Shown piece by piece: positions 35,652 through 44,171 of a DNA stretch of 64,000 nucleotides. The first letter of the stretch is position 1, and each line of letters opens with the position of its first letter. The stretch comes from Bacillus sp. FJAT-42376 (lineage in GTDB: Bacteria > Bacillota > Bacilli > Bacillales > Bacillaceae). The translations under genes and the position numbers were made by a program. The stretch is taken from contig NZ_CP033906.1 in NCBI RefSeq assembly GCF_003816055.1, forward strand, positions 1,922,001 to 1,986,000, given 5' to 3'. The notes under the pieces are model-generated. The model was not told where the DNA came from and made no database searches. It saw only the letters and a program-made list of their open reading frames with translations.

Positions 35652-36620
35652 TTAAATTTCAGCGGGGAATTTCTGCCCGGGTATGTAATGAAGGTAACAG
35701 CTTTTCAAAATGGATTTGCATTGTTTTTTTGCGATGGCTGCCGCCTTGCTGATCGATTCGCTCGTCTGGAAATGTGTCGCCTGATTGGTCAGAACAGCGA
35801 TGGAGATGGAAACCAAAGGGATTTTTTCGTATTGGTTCTTTCTTGAAAGGCCGAATGTATACCCCCGTTTCCAATCTTCTTCTTCATAGTATTTTTGTGC
35901 AACGACTGTAAACTCCTTAATCACTTGATTGCAAAGGGACTCAAAATCATAATGGGGAAGGACACCGATAAAATCGTCTCCTCCGATATGGCCTATAAAA
36001 GCGTTCTCATCCCGGAGATATTTAATCAGGATGTTAGCGGTTTCTTTTATAAGCAAGTCTCCGCGCTTAAAGCCAAAAAGATCATTGTATTCCTTGAAAA
36101 AATCCAGATCGGCATAGAGCAGAGAATAAGGAGAATTTTTACTGATCATATCGTTAAGCTTCTGTTCAATCAGGACGTTGCCGGGAAGACCGGTCAGCGG
36201 GTTGGTCCAGGTTGCCAAGTCTGCCTGAACTTCTGCAAATTTAATGAGGAGATTTTTAATGCTTATGATGCCGGAGTACCTTCCCTCTGAAGTGACAATG
36301 ATGGAATCATAAAGGTGCTCCTGATTGCGACTCATGGCCAGGGAGCTGACTGCAGTCAAACTTTCCCCGCTGTCGACAATTAAGGGGGCCGGATCCATGA
36401 TCAATTCAATCGGGCGGCCCATAAAAAGGTCATATCCATATTTAGCGGATAATTTAAAATTGTATCTTGATTTCATGACAAGACCAATGGGGCGCTCTTC
36501 ATTCACAACCACGATTCCTTGGACGGAAGGATGGTTTGTAAAAATTTCTTCCGCAGCCTGGGTTTTCACATTGCCTGTAATGACCGGGGCTTTTTCAATG
36601 ATATCTCCAATTTTTATCAT
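35652..36620 (-). CDS. CBS-pair and GGDEF-domain protein
   Basis: 323 residues from ATG 36620, eight bases after AAGGAG. Residues 1-135 form two CBS-like motifs (GIVVVNEERPIGLV, SIIVTSEGRYSGIISIKNLL), likely an adenine-nucleotide sensor. Residues 150-310 form a GGDEF-type domain: NPLTGLPGN, YADLDFFKEYND, and the active loop IGGDDFIG (GGDDF rather than GGDEF). No clear RxxD inhibitory site precedes it. It may synthesise c-di-GMP or only bind nucleotide. No membrane segment. Comparable CBS-GGDEF proteins occur in bacilli. Confidence 0.8.
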   Translation of the reverse strand: MIKIGDIIEKAPVITGNVKTQAAEEIFTNHPSVQGIVVVNEERPIGLVMKSRYNFKLSAKYGYDLFMGRPIELIMDPAPLIVDSGESLTAVSSLAMSRNQEHLYDSIIVTSEGRYSGIISIKNLLIKFAEVQADLATWTNPLTGLPGNVLIEQKLNDMISKNSPYSLLYADLDFFKEYNDLFGFKRGDLLIKETANILIKYLRDENAFIGHIGGDDFIGVLPHYDFESLCNQVIKEFTVVAQKYYEEEDWKRGYTFGLSRKNQYEKIPLVSISIAVLTNQATHFQTSESISKAAAIAKKQCKSILKSCYLHYIPGQKFPAEI

Positions 36621-36901
36621 AAGCATGACTCCTTGGCTAATTCGCATTCCATCTTACCTACTACTATTTTACTATAGTCTTCCAAATGGTTCTATTAAAT
36701 TTTTGTAAAGAAACACCATCTGAACGTAAAAAAAGTGGTTCCAGGCACGATCCTTCGATTGAGCTGAACAGATTTTTTTCATTTATTTACAGAAAGGAAC
36801 ATGAAAATACAGGATTGGATAAGCTTTCACAACTTTTTATTTGGCTGGCGGAGATTTCGTGATATATTTTGAATTGGTATAAAGAAAGACGGAGGTAGCA
36901 T

Positions 36902-38158
36902 GTGCTCATTTATTTAAAACCGCTTATTGTGAACATGGCTATATTATTTTCATTCACGTTTAACGCCAATTTGATGTTTCCATTCCATTCAAGAAAAACA
37001 ATAAAAGTAAAGCAGCAGGTTATTTACGGCTTAGTCAGCGGATTCGGGGCTATGCTTTGTATGCTTTATCCAATAGAGGATTTAGGAGAAACATACTTTG
37101 ATTTCAGGATGATCGCCATTCTGATTGTCACCCTTTATTCCGGCTGGCTTGCGGGAGGAATCAGTCTGCTTTTTGCAAGCGTGGTCCGCTACGGATTCGG
37201 CGGAGAATACGTTCTTATCGGTATGTTGATTAATGCCGCTCCGTATTTTATTGGTTTAACTTTCCGGAACATCTATTTAAAATCAAAGGTTCGCCTTGCC
37301 GCAGGTGTTTTCATCATTCTCATTTATTTTTTCCTTTATATTTGGATCGTTTCTTCTTTTATCCCGTTTTTGGATCTCGAATTTTATATGATTTATTTTT
37401 TATTTTTCTTTGGGGTTACGATGGCCATGATGGCGATAATTGAAGCTCTTGTCCGTATTAACCGGAATCTTGATAACATGGTATATTTGGATAAACTGAC
37501 CACGATCGGGCAGATGGCCGCATCCATTGCCCATGAAATCCGGAACCCGATAACAGCTGTCAGAGGATTTATTCAGTTTTTGCAGGAGGATACGTCAGAT
37601 GAAAAACTGAAAGAATTCTCTCCTCTCATATTAGGGGAGCTGGACCGGACTAATAAAATTATTACGGATTACTTAAAATTGGCCAAGCCTTTTGAGTTTG
37701 AGCTAACCAGAGTTAAAATTGACGATCTGGTAAAAGATTCAGTTGATCTTTTAATTCCTATGGCTACCTATGAAAATACGGAGATACAGCTGGAATTAAT
37801 TCCGAGTAATGATGTTCTTGGCGACGGGGAGCATTTAAAGCAGGCGATCATGAATGTGTTAAAGAACTCCATTGAATCCATCGAACACGGAGGAAAAATA
37901 AAGGTCGTTAAAAAACCGGATTACTTTAACGGCAGGGTTGTTTTAACCATTACAGATAACGGCAAAGGGATGACTGAGGAACAGCTGCAGCATATTGGCC
38001 TTCCTTTTTACACCACAAAAACGAAGGGGACTGGAATCGGAACGATGATTGCAAGCCGTCTGATTCATGATATGGATGGTGAAATTGAATACAGCAGTAA
38101 GCCCGGCGAGGGAACAGAGGTGACCATTACGCTGAAAGCTTTCACAAGCTTGACATAA
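36902..38158 (+). CDS. KinB-like membrane histidine kinase
   Basis: 418 residues, GTG start after GGAGG. Five to six helices (about 5-190) of the 5TM-5TMR_LYT type, then directly HisKA with H211 in SIAHEIRNPITAVRGFIQFL, and HATPase with NVLKNSIESIEHGG, DNGKGM and TKTKGTGIGT. No PAS domain. This layout and size are those of KinB (428 aa in B. subtilis), a phosphorelay kinase linked to respiration and K+. No KapB-like lipoprotein gene is adjacent, so the name is tentative. No response regulator nearby. Confidence 0.82.
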   Translation: MLIYLKPLIVNMAILFSFTFNANLMFPFHSRKTIKVKQQVIYGLVSGFGAMLCMLYPIEDLGETYFDFRMIAILIVTLYSGWLAGGISLLFASVVRYGFGGEYVLIGMLINAAPYFIGLTFRNIYLKSKVRLAAGVFIILIYFFLYIWIVSSFIPFLDLEFYMIYFLFFFGVTMAMMAIIEALVRINRNLDNMVYLDKLTTIGQMAASIAHEIRNPITAVRGFIQFLQEDTSDEKLKEFSPLILGELDRTNKIITDYLKLAKPFEFELTRVKIDDLVKDSVDLLIPMATYENTEIQLELIPSNDVLGDGEHLKQAIMNVLKNSIESIEHGGKIKVVKKPDYFNGRVVLTITDNGKGMTEEQLQHIGLPFYTTKTKGTGIGTMIASRLIHDMDGEIEYSSKPGEGTEVTITLKAFTSLT

Positions 38159-38263
38159 GTGGTGCGAGCTGCTGATTTAGTACATCGATGAGAGATTCCA
38201 CTCTTCCTATTCAAGAAGATATAAAGGGAAAGAGGCTGTTTGAAAAGTCCGAAGAGAGAAACC

Positions 38264-38310
38264 AAAACCCCCTGAACGCTCCATACAGAGCATCCAGGGG
38301 GTTTGTTTTT
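38264..38310. terminator. Intrinsic terminator
   Basis: AAACCCCCTG / CAGGGGGTTT with an inner CGCTC/GAGC stem; lies between the convergent kinase and permease genes. Confidence 0.8.
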
Positions 38311-38449
38311 TGCAAGCTGCAGGCCTTTGCTAAGAGCAAGGCTGAAACTGGGCCCTAAGCGCTGAGAAGTCTCAACGCCAAGCAGCCAAATCAGGTAAAA
38401 AAATAAAAGGTAAAAGGGCAAGAAGCCCGGAATTAACGGACGGCCCCGT

Positions 38450-39736
38450 CTAATGTATTGAATGAAAAATCATGCTGGCTAAAAAGAGAAGCGCGATAAT
38501 ATATAGCGGGAACGCGATTTCCTTCGAACGCTTCATAGCCACTTTTAAGATTGGATAGGCGATAAAACCGAAAGCCATTCCATCAACGATGCTATAAGTG
38601 AGCGGAATCAGAGCGATGATGAGAAAAGCGGGAAAGCTTTCAGAGAAATCCTGCAAATCAATGTTCTGGATGTTCTGAATCATCAGTCCCCCGATTAAGA
38701 TCAGGATGGGAGCGATCGCTGTATCCGGTATAAGCTTTATATAAGGCAGAAAGAGAAGCGATGCTAAAAACAGCAGTCCTGTAGTCAGCGCGGTAAGCCC
38801 TGTTCTTCCGCCGGCAGATATTCCGGCAGCCGTCTCCACTGTGCTTACAGTCGGACTTGTGCCAAGGAAGCCAGAGGCAATAGCGGATAAGGAATTAGCC
38901 TGCAGTGACCGTTTGAACCGGTTTTCCCGGCTGATCATGGACGTATGTCCGTGAACGAGACCGACATTCTCGAATACGATCACCATCGTTAATGAAAAAA
39001 CAGCAATCCAAAAAGAAAGTTCAGCGATCCCCTCAAAAGAAACGGAACGAAGCACGTTTGCATAGGACTCGAATGCTCCCGTATTACCGGCAGATGATGC
39101 CGGAGCACCCGCACCAAAAAGATACGCAATCGCGGTCCCTGCCACGATACTGATCAGGAAATGACCCGGAACACCTTTTGCAAACAAGACAATCGTCAGC
39201 AGGAGTGTGATGAGTGCTGCAAGAACGGCGGGGCTTGATAAGTCGCCGAGCTGAACAAAGGTTGTTTTGCTGGCTTCAACCATCCCGGCTTTTTGAAGGC
39301 CGATAAAGGTCAGAAAGATCCCAATTCCAACCGTAATGGCTTCCTTCAGTGAAGAAGGAATGGATGCAGATATAATCTCTGTTAATTTTGTAAAAGCGAC
39401 AGCGGCAAAGAGCAAGCCTGAAATAATCACGACCGCTAAGCCCTGCTGCCATGGAATTCCCATAGACTGGCAGATGGTATACGTAAATAATGCGTTGACG
39501 CCCATACCGGGGACAAGAATAATCGGTGTATTTCCGATCAGTCCCATAAGCAGACAGCCAATGAATGAAGCGAGAACTGTAGCCAGCATCCCTGCTTCAA
39601 GAGGAATGCCTGCATCTGAAAGAATGGATGCATTCACAGCGACAATATAAATGACGGTCAAGAATGACACAAGACCTGCCAACAGCTCCCGCTTGAATGT
39701 TGTTCCATTTTCTTTAAGCTGAAAAATCGATTTCAA
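38450..39736 (-). CDS. NCS2-family purine permease (guanine/hypoxanthine, PbuO/PbuG type)
   Basis: Start chosen at TTG 39736 (MKSIFQLKENGTTF...), seven bases after AAGGAAGG; an ATG at 39760 in the same frame has a ribosome site with no gap. 428 residues, 12-14 membrane segments. Typical AzgA-subfamily motifs: LAGLVSFLTVIYIVAVN, LVPGMGVNALFTYT, the FENVGLVHG loop, and GTSPTVSTVETAAGISAGGRTGLTAL. A proton symporter for hypoxanthine and guanine. No purine riboswitch is visible; the leader instead has a small hairpin (AATCGGC/GCCGATT, 39780-39798) and a -10 TATAAT further up. Confidence 0.85.
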   Translation of the reverse strand: MKSIFQLKENGTTFKRELLAGLVSFLTVIYIVAVNASILSDAGIPLEAGMLATVLASFIGCLLMGLIGNTPIILVPGMGVNALFTYTICQSMGIPWQQGLAVVIISGLLFAAVAFTKLTEIISASIPSSLKEAITVGIGIFLTFIGLQKAGMVEASKTTFVQLGDLSSPAVLAALITLLLTIVLFAKGVPGHFLISIVAGTAIAYLFGAGAPASSAGNTGAFESYANVLRSVSFEGIAELSFWIAVFSLTMVIVFENVGLVHGHTSMISRENRFKRSLQANSLSAIASGFLGTSPTVSTVETAAGISAGGRTGLTALTTGLLFLASLLFLPYIKLIPDTAIAPILILIGGLMIQNIQNIDLQDFSESFPAFLIIALIPLTYSIVDGMAFGFIAYPILKVAMKRSKEIAFPLYIIALLFLASMIFHSIH

Positions 39737-39950
39737 CAATAATCCTTCCTTGTTTGTCATCCCTCGGCCCTACCCGTACAATCGGCTGCTCGCCGATTCA
39801 CATTAAGCATTATATCAACTGGAAGATGTTTTTGCACCTTTGATTTTCCTGTTTTGAAAAGAATGTAAAATCTCCGTAAAGAGAAAGGAGGCCGGCAGGG
39901 AGTCCTAGAATTAGTAAGGGATGTTCATTTTATTGAAGGGTGTCGTTTCC

Positions 39951-41273
39951 ATGTCTGAAATCCAGCATACAGAAACCAAATCTTTAAAGCTTAAAACTGC
40001 CTTGCCTCTCTTTTTCTCTCTGCCTGTCTTTTCATGGGCGCTTTATGATTTTGCAAATACCATTTTTTCATCGAATATGATCACCATTTTCTTTCCCTTT
40101 TATTTGGAGGAAGCAATCGGCAGCAGCGAAAAGATGGATCAGATCGCGAGTACTTTTCTTTCCTATGCGAACGCCGCTGCAGGGCTGTTCCTCGTCCTTT
40201 TTTCTCCGCTGTTCGGTGTTCAGATTGACAGGTCAGGGAAAAAGAAGGCATACATTATCCGATTCACAGCTGTTACCGTATTATGTACGCTGCTGATGGG
40301 GGTATTCGGTTCAGCTGCCATCCCCGGCACGCTATTCGGACTGCCCGCATCAATGGGGATCGTTGTGATTCTGTTTATCATCGCAAAATTCTTTTACTCA
40401 TCCAGTCTTATTTTTTATGATGCAATGATTACGGATGTAAGTAATGCGAAAAGTCTTCCCCTGATTTCCGGATTCGGCGTCGCGGTAGGATATGTGGGCA
40501 CACTGGCAGGGCTTTCTATTTATCCGTTTATAGGAGGCCGGGATTTTCATCATGCCTTTATTCCGACGGCGATTTTATTTGCCTTGTTTACGCTTCCGCT
40601 CTTGTTCTTTACACACGACCAGCCCATTGAAAGAAAAGGGCCCAAGAAACATTTTATGAGCGGATATAAAGAGATAATAGCCACATTTAAAGATTTAAAG
40701 CAATACAAGCCGGCTTTTTTGTTTATGATTGCGTATTTTTTTATTAACGATGCCCTTGCTACGGCCATTGCAATGATGGCGATTTACGCAAAAGCGATTG
40801 TCGGCTTTTCAAACAGCCAATTCATTCTATTGTATCTCGTCTCAACCATTACAAGCATCGGAGGCTCCTTCCTTTTTGGCTTTATTACAAAAGCTGCGGG
40901 AGCAAAAAAATCGGTGATGATGGTTGGATTTGTCCTCCTCGGCGCTCTGCTGATTGCCGTTGCCGCAACGGAACAGTGGATGTTCTGGATTGCCGGCAGT
41001 CTTTTTGGCATCTCACTCGGCGCGATTTGGGTCACTTCCAGAACATTGATTGTCGAGCTGACCCCTGAAGAAAAGCGCGGACAGTTTTTCGGGCTATTCG
41101 CGTTTTCCGGGAAGGTTTCTTCTGTCATAGGACCTTTCATTTACGGGACGATTACGCTCCTTCTGTCCGATTACGGAGATTTAGCGAGCAGAGCAGCGCT
41201 CGGATCTTTACTGATCATGACGGCAGCAGGACTTGCTGTCCATCAAAGGGTCCGGTATACAAAGCCTTCCTGA
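39951..41273 (+). CDS. MFS transporter, UMF1/Atg22-like (YxiO type)
   Basis: 440 residues from ATG 39951; the frame's first ATG (39921) abuts its ribosome site, so the later start is preferred. Twelve membrane segments. The opening SLPVFSWALYDFANTIFSSNMITIFFPFYLE is characteristic of the Atg22-like UMF1 group, and GVQIDRSGKKKAYI is the MFS loop 2-3 motif. B. subtilis YxiO is a homologue. Substrate unknown. Single gene. Confidence 0.82.
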   Translation: MSEIQHTETKSLKLKTALPLFFSLPVFSWALYDFANTIFSSNMITIFFPFYLEEAIGSSEKMDQIASTFLSYANAAAGLFLVLFSPLFGVQIDRSGKKKAYIIRFTAVTVLCTLLMGVFGSAAIPGTLFGLPASMGIVVILFIIAKFFYSSSLIFYDAMITDVSNAKSLPLISGFGVAVGYVGTLAGLSIYPFIGGRDFHHAFIPTAILFALFTLPLLFFTHDQPIERKGPKKHFMSGYKEIIATFKDLKQYKPAFLFMIAYFFINDALATAIAMMAIYAKAIVGFSNSQFILLYLVSTITSIGGSFLFGFITKAAGAKKSVMMVGFVLLGALLIAVAATEQWMFWIAGSLFGISLGAIWVTSRTLIVELTPEEKRGQFFGLFAFSGKVSSVIGPFIYGTITLLLSDYGDLASRAALGSLLIMTAAGLAVHQRVRYTKPS

Positions 41274-41340
41274 ATGGATTGAAACAGGCCTCTTCCCGCA
41301 TATACATAAATAGATTAGCACCCGGGAGGACGTGATAGGA

Positions 41341-41991
41341 ATGGCGCGCAATGCTTGGGGAATCGATTCTGCCAAAAAAGCAGATCAGGATTTATATAAT
41401 AGTGTGAAAAAATTTTACGGGACCCCTGCCTACTGGGGGCGATATCTTGCAGATGTCCCAGGGGTATCAAGAGGCTTATCAAAGCTTGAGATCAGTTTTA
41501 TCCACAGCAGGGGAATCAAGGTTCTGCCCATTTATAATATTTTTGATCAGGCTCTTTTGTATGATAAAGGCGCAATCGCTGTGAGAAATGCCGTTTTTCA
41601 TGCAAAAAGACTTGATATTCCGCAAGGAACCGTGATCTTTGCCAATATTGAACATTTTTTCTCGGTTCAGGCAGATTGGATTGCTGCCTGGGCGGAAAAA
41701 ATGTCTGAAACAGGCTATCGGCCCGGATTTTATCATGATCCTCTAAAAGGTGATTTCGCTGAAGCCTATTGCGCAGCAGTGAGTAAAAACAGTAAGATCG
41801 CCAATCTGAGCATCCTTTGGAGCTCACGGCCTGAAACGGGAACGAGCAAGGAATATGAAGCCCCGCCATTCAATCCGGCCAAGACCACATGTAAAGGAAA
41901 TGTCTGGATCTGGCAATATGGAAGAGACGCGAAACACTGTCCGATTAATACAAACCTTGCGGATGACAGGCTTCTCAAATATTTATATTAA
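41341..41991 (+). CDS. DUF1906 glycoside-hydrolase-like protein
   Basis: 216 residues from ATG 41341, ten bases after GGGAGGA. A TIM-barrel-like domain of the DUF1906 (Rv2525c-like) family: the start NAWGIDSAKKADQDLYNSVK, then GTPAYWGRYL, GIKVLPIYN, TVIFANIEH and WIWQYGRDAKHCPINTNLADD follow the family. No signal peptide. Members are often linked to peptidoglycan or spore structures; activity is unproven. Cysteines lie at the C-terminal end. Confidence 0.75.
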   Translation: MARNAWGIDSAKKADQDLYNSVKKFYGTPAYWGRYLADVPGVSRGLSKLEISFIHSRGIKVLPIYNIFDQALLYDKGAIAVRNAVFHAKRLDIPQGTVIFANIEHFFSVQADWIAAWAEKMSETGYRPGFYHDPLKGDFAEAYCAAVSKNSKIANLSILWSSRPETGTSKEYEAPPFNPAKTTCKGNVWIWQYGRDAKHCPINTNLADDRLLKYLY

Positions 41992-42011
41992 CGCAGAGGT
42001 CCTGTTGTGCT

Positions 42012-42038
42012 TCATCTATTTGCTGAATCGTCCGATAT
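42012..42038 (+). promoter_or_regulatory. Possible sigma-D promoter of cheV
   Basis: TCAT, 15-bp spacer, TCCGATAT versus TAAA-N15-GCCGATAT: a strong -10 and a weak -35. cheV belongs to the sigma-D regulon in B. subtilis. Confidence 0.4.
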
Positions 42039-42073
42039 AAAGGCTATATAAGCAAATGGAAGGAAGAACTTGA

Positions 42074-42979
42074 ATGGAATCAAATAAAGGCATTTTGCTG
42101 GACAGCGGTACAAATGAATTGGAACTAGTGGAATTTCTCATCGGGGAAAACCGCTTTGGCATCAACGTAATCAAAGTGAAAGAAATTATTCAGCCTGTTC
42201 CTGTGACAGCAGTGCCTCACTCCCATCCGAATGTGTCGGGGATCATCGAGCTTCGGGGAGAGGTACTGCCTGTCATCAATACAGCTAAAGCTCTGCAATT
42301 GCCAGAAGCCGAACTGACTAGAGCCGATAAATTCGTTGTGACAGAGTTCAATAAACAAAAGCTCATCTTCCATGTACACGGAGTGACCCAGATTCACCGG
42401 GTAACATGGGATCATATTGAGAAGCCATCTTCTATGTACCAAGGCCTTGAATCACATGTAACAGGTGTCATTCAGCTGAATGAACAAATGGTTTTAATGC
42501 TTGATTTTGAAAAAATAGTTGTGGACATTGACCCGTCCTCAGGTCTTACGTTAGACCGGATCAGAAAACTCGGGAAGCGTGAACGCTCGAATAAAAAGAT
42601 TGTGGTAGCAGAGGATTCACCGATGTTAAGAAAACTGCTAAAGGAAACGCTCGAAGAGGCAGGCTACACAGAATTGGAGTTATTTGAAAATGGAAGAGAT
42701 GCACTTGATTTTCTTGAGACTGCAAGTACAGAATCGGAGTCTTTGACTGACTCGATCCATCTGGTCATCACCGATATTGAGATGCCGCAAATGGACGGGC
42801 ACCATTTAACAAAAAGAATCAAAGAACATCCGGCGCTTCAGGCTCTCCCTGTTATCATTTTTTCCTCTCTTATTACAAATGATTTGCTGCATAAAGGAGA
42901 AAAGGTGGGGGCTGCTGCACAAGTCAGCAAACCGGATATCGACGAGCTTGTTGCACTCATCGACCAATATATTTTATAG
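42074..42979 (+). CDS. cheV: Chemotaxis coupling protein CheV
   Basis: 301 residues. CheW-like domain (about 12-160; EFLIGENRFGINVIKVKEII, GIIELRGEVLPVI) fused to a response-regulator receiver (about 175-301) with VAEDSPMLRKLL and the phospho-acceptor D234 in VITDIEMPQMDGH. Couples receptors to CheA and supports adaptation. Same neighbourhood as in B. subtilis, between patA and ykyB, but here with inserted genes on its left. Confidence 0.95.
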   Translation: MESNKGILLDSGTNELELVEFLIGENRFGINVIKVKEIIQPVPVTAVPHSHPNVSGIIELRGEVLPVINTAKALQLPEAELTRADKFVVTEFNKQKLIFHVHGVTQIHRVTWDHIEKPSSMYQGLESHVTGVIQLNEQMVLMLDFEKIVVDIDPSSGLTLDRIRKLGKRERSNKKIVVAEDSPMLRKLLKETLEEAGYTELELFENGRDALDFLETASTESESLTDSIHLVITDIEMPQMDGHHLTKRIKEHPALQALPVIIFSSLITNDLLHKGEKVGAAAQVSKPDIDELVALIDQYIL

Positions 42980-43009
42980 TAAGGGAAAAGCGGAAGGGAT
43001 GCAGAGGAA

Positions 43010-43546
43010 ATGATAAGCGAAGCAAAAAGGTTTGCTGAATTCGTCCATCGCGGCCAGGTCCGCAGGCTGACCGGTGTCCCATATTTTGTTCATGTTGAAA
43101 ACACAGCCACTATTCTGCTGAAAGCCGGGGCATCGGATGAACTCGTCGCAGCAGGCTATTTGCATGATACTGTGGAGGATACGGATACTTCTATGGAAGA
43201 CATCCGCAGCAAATTCGGTGGATCAGTTGCGGATCTTGTGGCATTCAACACCGAGGATAAGAAAAAGACGTGGGAAGAGCGGAAGCAAGCTACCATCGAT
43301 CATGCAGCAGGCGCAAGTCTGGAGGAGAAAATGCTCCTTGCTGCTGACAAACTGGATAACCTGCAAAGCATGGAGCAGGGGCTTATAAAATATGGAGATG
43401 AGCTTTGGAATCATTTCAGCAGAGGCAAAGAGCAGCAGGCCTGGTATTACAGGAACGTGGCAAAAGAGCTTTTTGCCCAGCTGAAGCCGGAAGAGGTTCC
43501 CACCTACTTTTATACATTGGATCGGCTCCAGAACCGGCTATTCTAA
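43010..43546 (+). CDS. HD-domain phosphohydrolase (RelA/SpoT-hydrolase-like)
   Basis: 178 residues. Compact HD hydrolase of the Mesh1/SAH type: FAEFVHRGQVRR...PYFVHVENTA, then YLHDTVEDTD (H-D-x-x-E-D), and LAADKLDNLQSM carrying the second Asp. This pattern is that of (p)ppGpp or pyrophosphate-nucleotide hydrolases; it lacks any synthetase domain. The exact substrate is not proven. Thirty base pairs after cheV, possibly one transcript; a strong terminator follows. Confidence 0.8.
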   Translation: MISEAKRFAEFVHRGQVRRLTGVPYFVHVENTATILLKAGASDELVAAGYLHDTVEDTDTSMEDIRSKFGGSVADLVAFNTEDKKKTWEERKQATIDHAAGASLEEKMLLAADKLDNLQSMEQGLIKYGDELWNHFSRGKEQQAWYYRNVAKELFAQLKPEEVPTYFYTLDRLQNRLF

Positions 43547-43579
43547 AAAGCTCGCTTCATTTTAGGGAAAACATAAAGA

Positions 43580-43606
43580 AAACCGCGCGGATATCTGCGC
43601 GGTTTT
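43580..43606. terminator. Terminator between HD hydrolase and ykyB
   Basis: AACCGCGC / GCGCGGTT with TTTTT; reaches the stop of the convergent ykyB. Confidence 0.85.
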
Positions 43607-44070
43607 TAATAATTTTCTCCGAGTTTCTTAAATACAGGCTTTACGTATGTACGGGACTGGTGCACGGGCTGCGACTTTTGTTCTTCTTTGATTCCCGTAT
43701 ACATTTGCAAAAGCTCTTTCGCTTTTTGGAGGGAAAGGTGAGTTTTGGGATTTCGGTAGGATTGATTTAAAGAACCTAAATGCGGTAGCTGATGAAAATC
43801 TTCTTTTGTCGGGGGCATGTGAAAGTAATAGGAGCCTGCACATACTAATACATCAGACTGCTGTTTGCTGAATCTGGGGTTTTGTGAAAAATGGAGACCT
43901 TTTTTTTCTGCTTTTCCTTCCGCAATCAGCTTGAGAAGGGCTTTTTTCTTTAAAAAATAAAGAAACTTTGGATTGGTAGCTGTTTTAGCATGACGGTTTA
44001 CCGTATATATGGCTTTAGCAATATTGTCAGCTGTCATGGTTAAAGAATGTTCTTTCTGTCTGTCCATCAT
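43606..44070 (-). CDS. ykyB: YkyB family protein
   Basis: 154 residues, basic (many Lys, Arg). Ribosome site AAGGAG; ATG at 44070 or 44067. Family assignment rests on position (cheV-ykyB-ykuC in B. subtilis), size, and the opening LTMTADNIAKAIYTVNRHAK followed by FLYFLKKKALLKLIAEGKA. Function unknown; it is found only in bacilli. Confidence 0.82.
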   Translation of the reverse strand: MMDRQKEHSLTMTADNIAKAIYTVNRHAKTATNPKFLYFLKKKALLKLIAEGKAEKKGLHFSQNPRFSKQQSDVLVCAGSYYFHMPPTKEDFHQLPHLGSLNQSYRNPKTHLSLQKAKELLQMYTGIKEEQKSQPVHQSRTYVKPVFKKLGENY

Positions 44071-44143
44071 ACGATTCTCCTTAATCCGCCAATAAAATTG
44101 ACTGGTTTAATACAATTATACGGAACCTTAATTAAAAAGCAAC

Positions 44144-44171
44144 TTGGGATCAGACGGAGTCAAGATCCCAA
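44144..44171 (-). terminator. Terminator of the HD-GYP gene
   Basis: TTGGGATC / GATCCCAA; on the minus strand followed by GTTGCTTTTTAATT. Overlaps the stop codon. Confidence 0.65.

Noticed and set aside
36721..36760. GTGGTTCCAGGCAC word, like short REP motifs in some bacilli
   Set aside because: Only one arm is present and I cannot find a second copy in the window.
39770..39900. Possible purine riboswitch before the purine permease
   Set aside because: The conserved aptamer junction sequences and the P1-P3 arrangement are not there; only a simple hairpin is visible.
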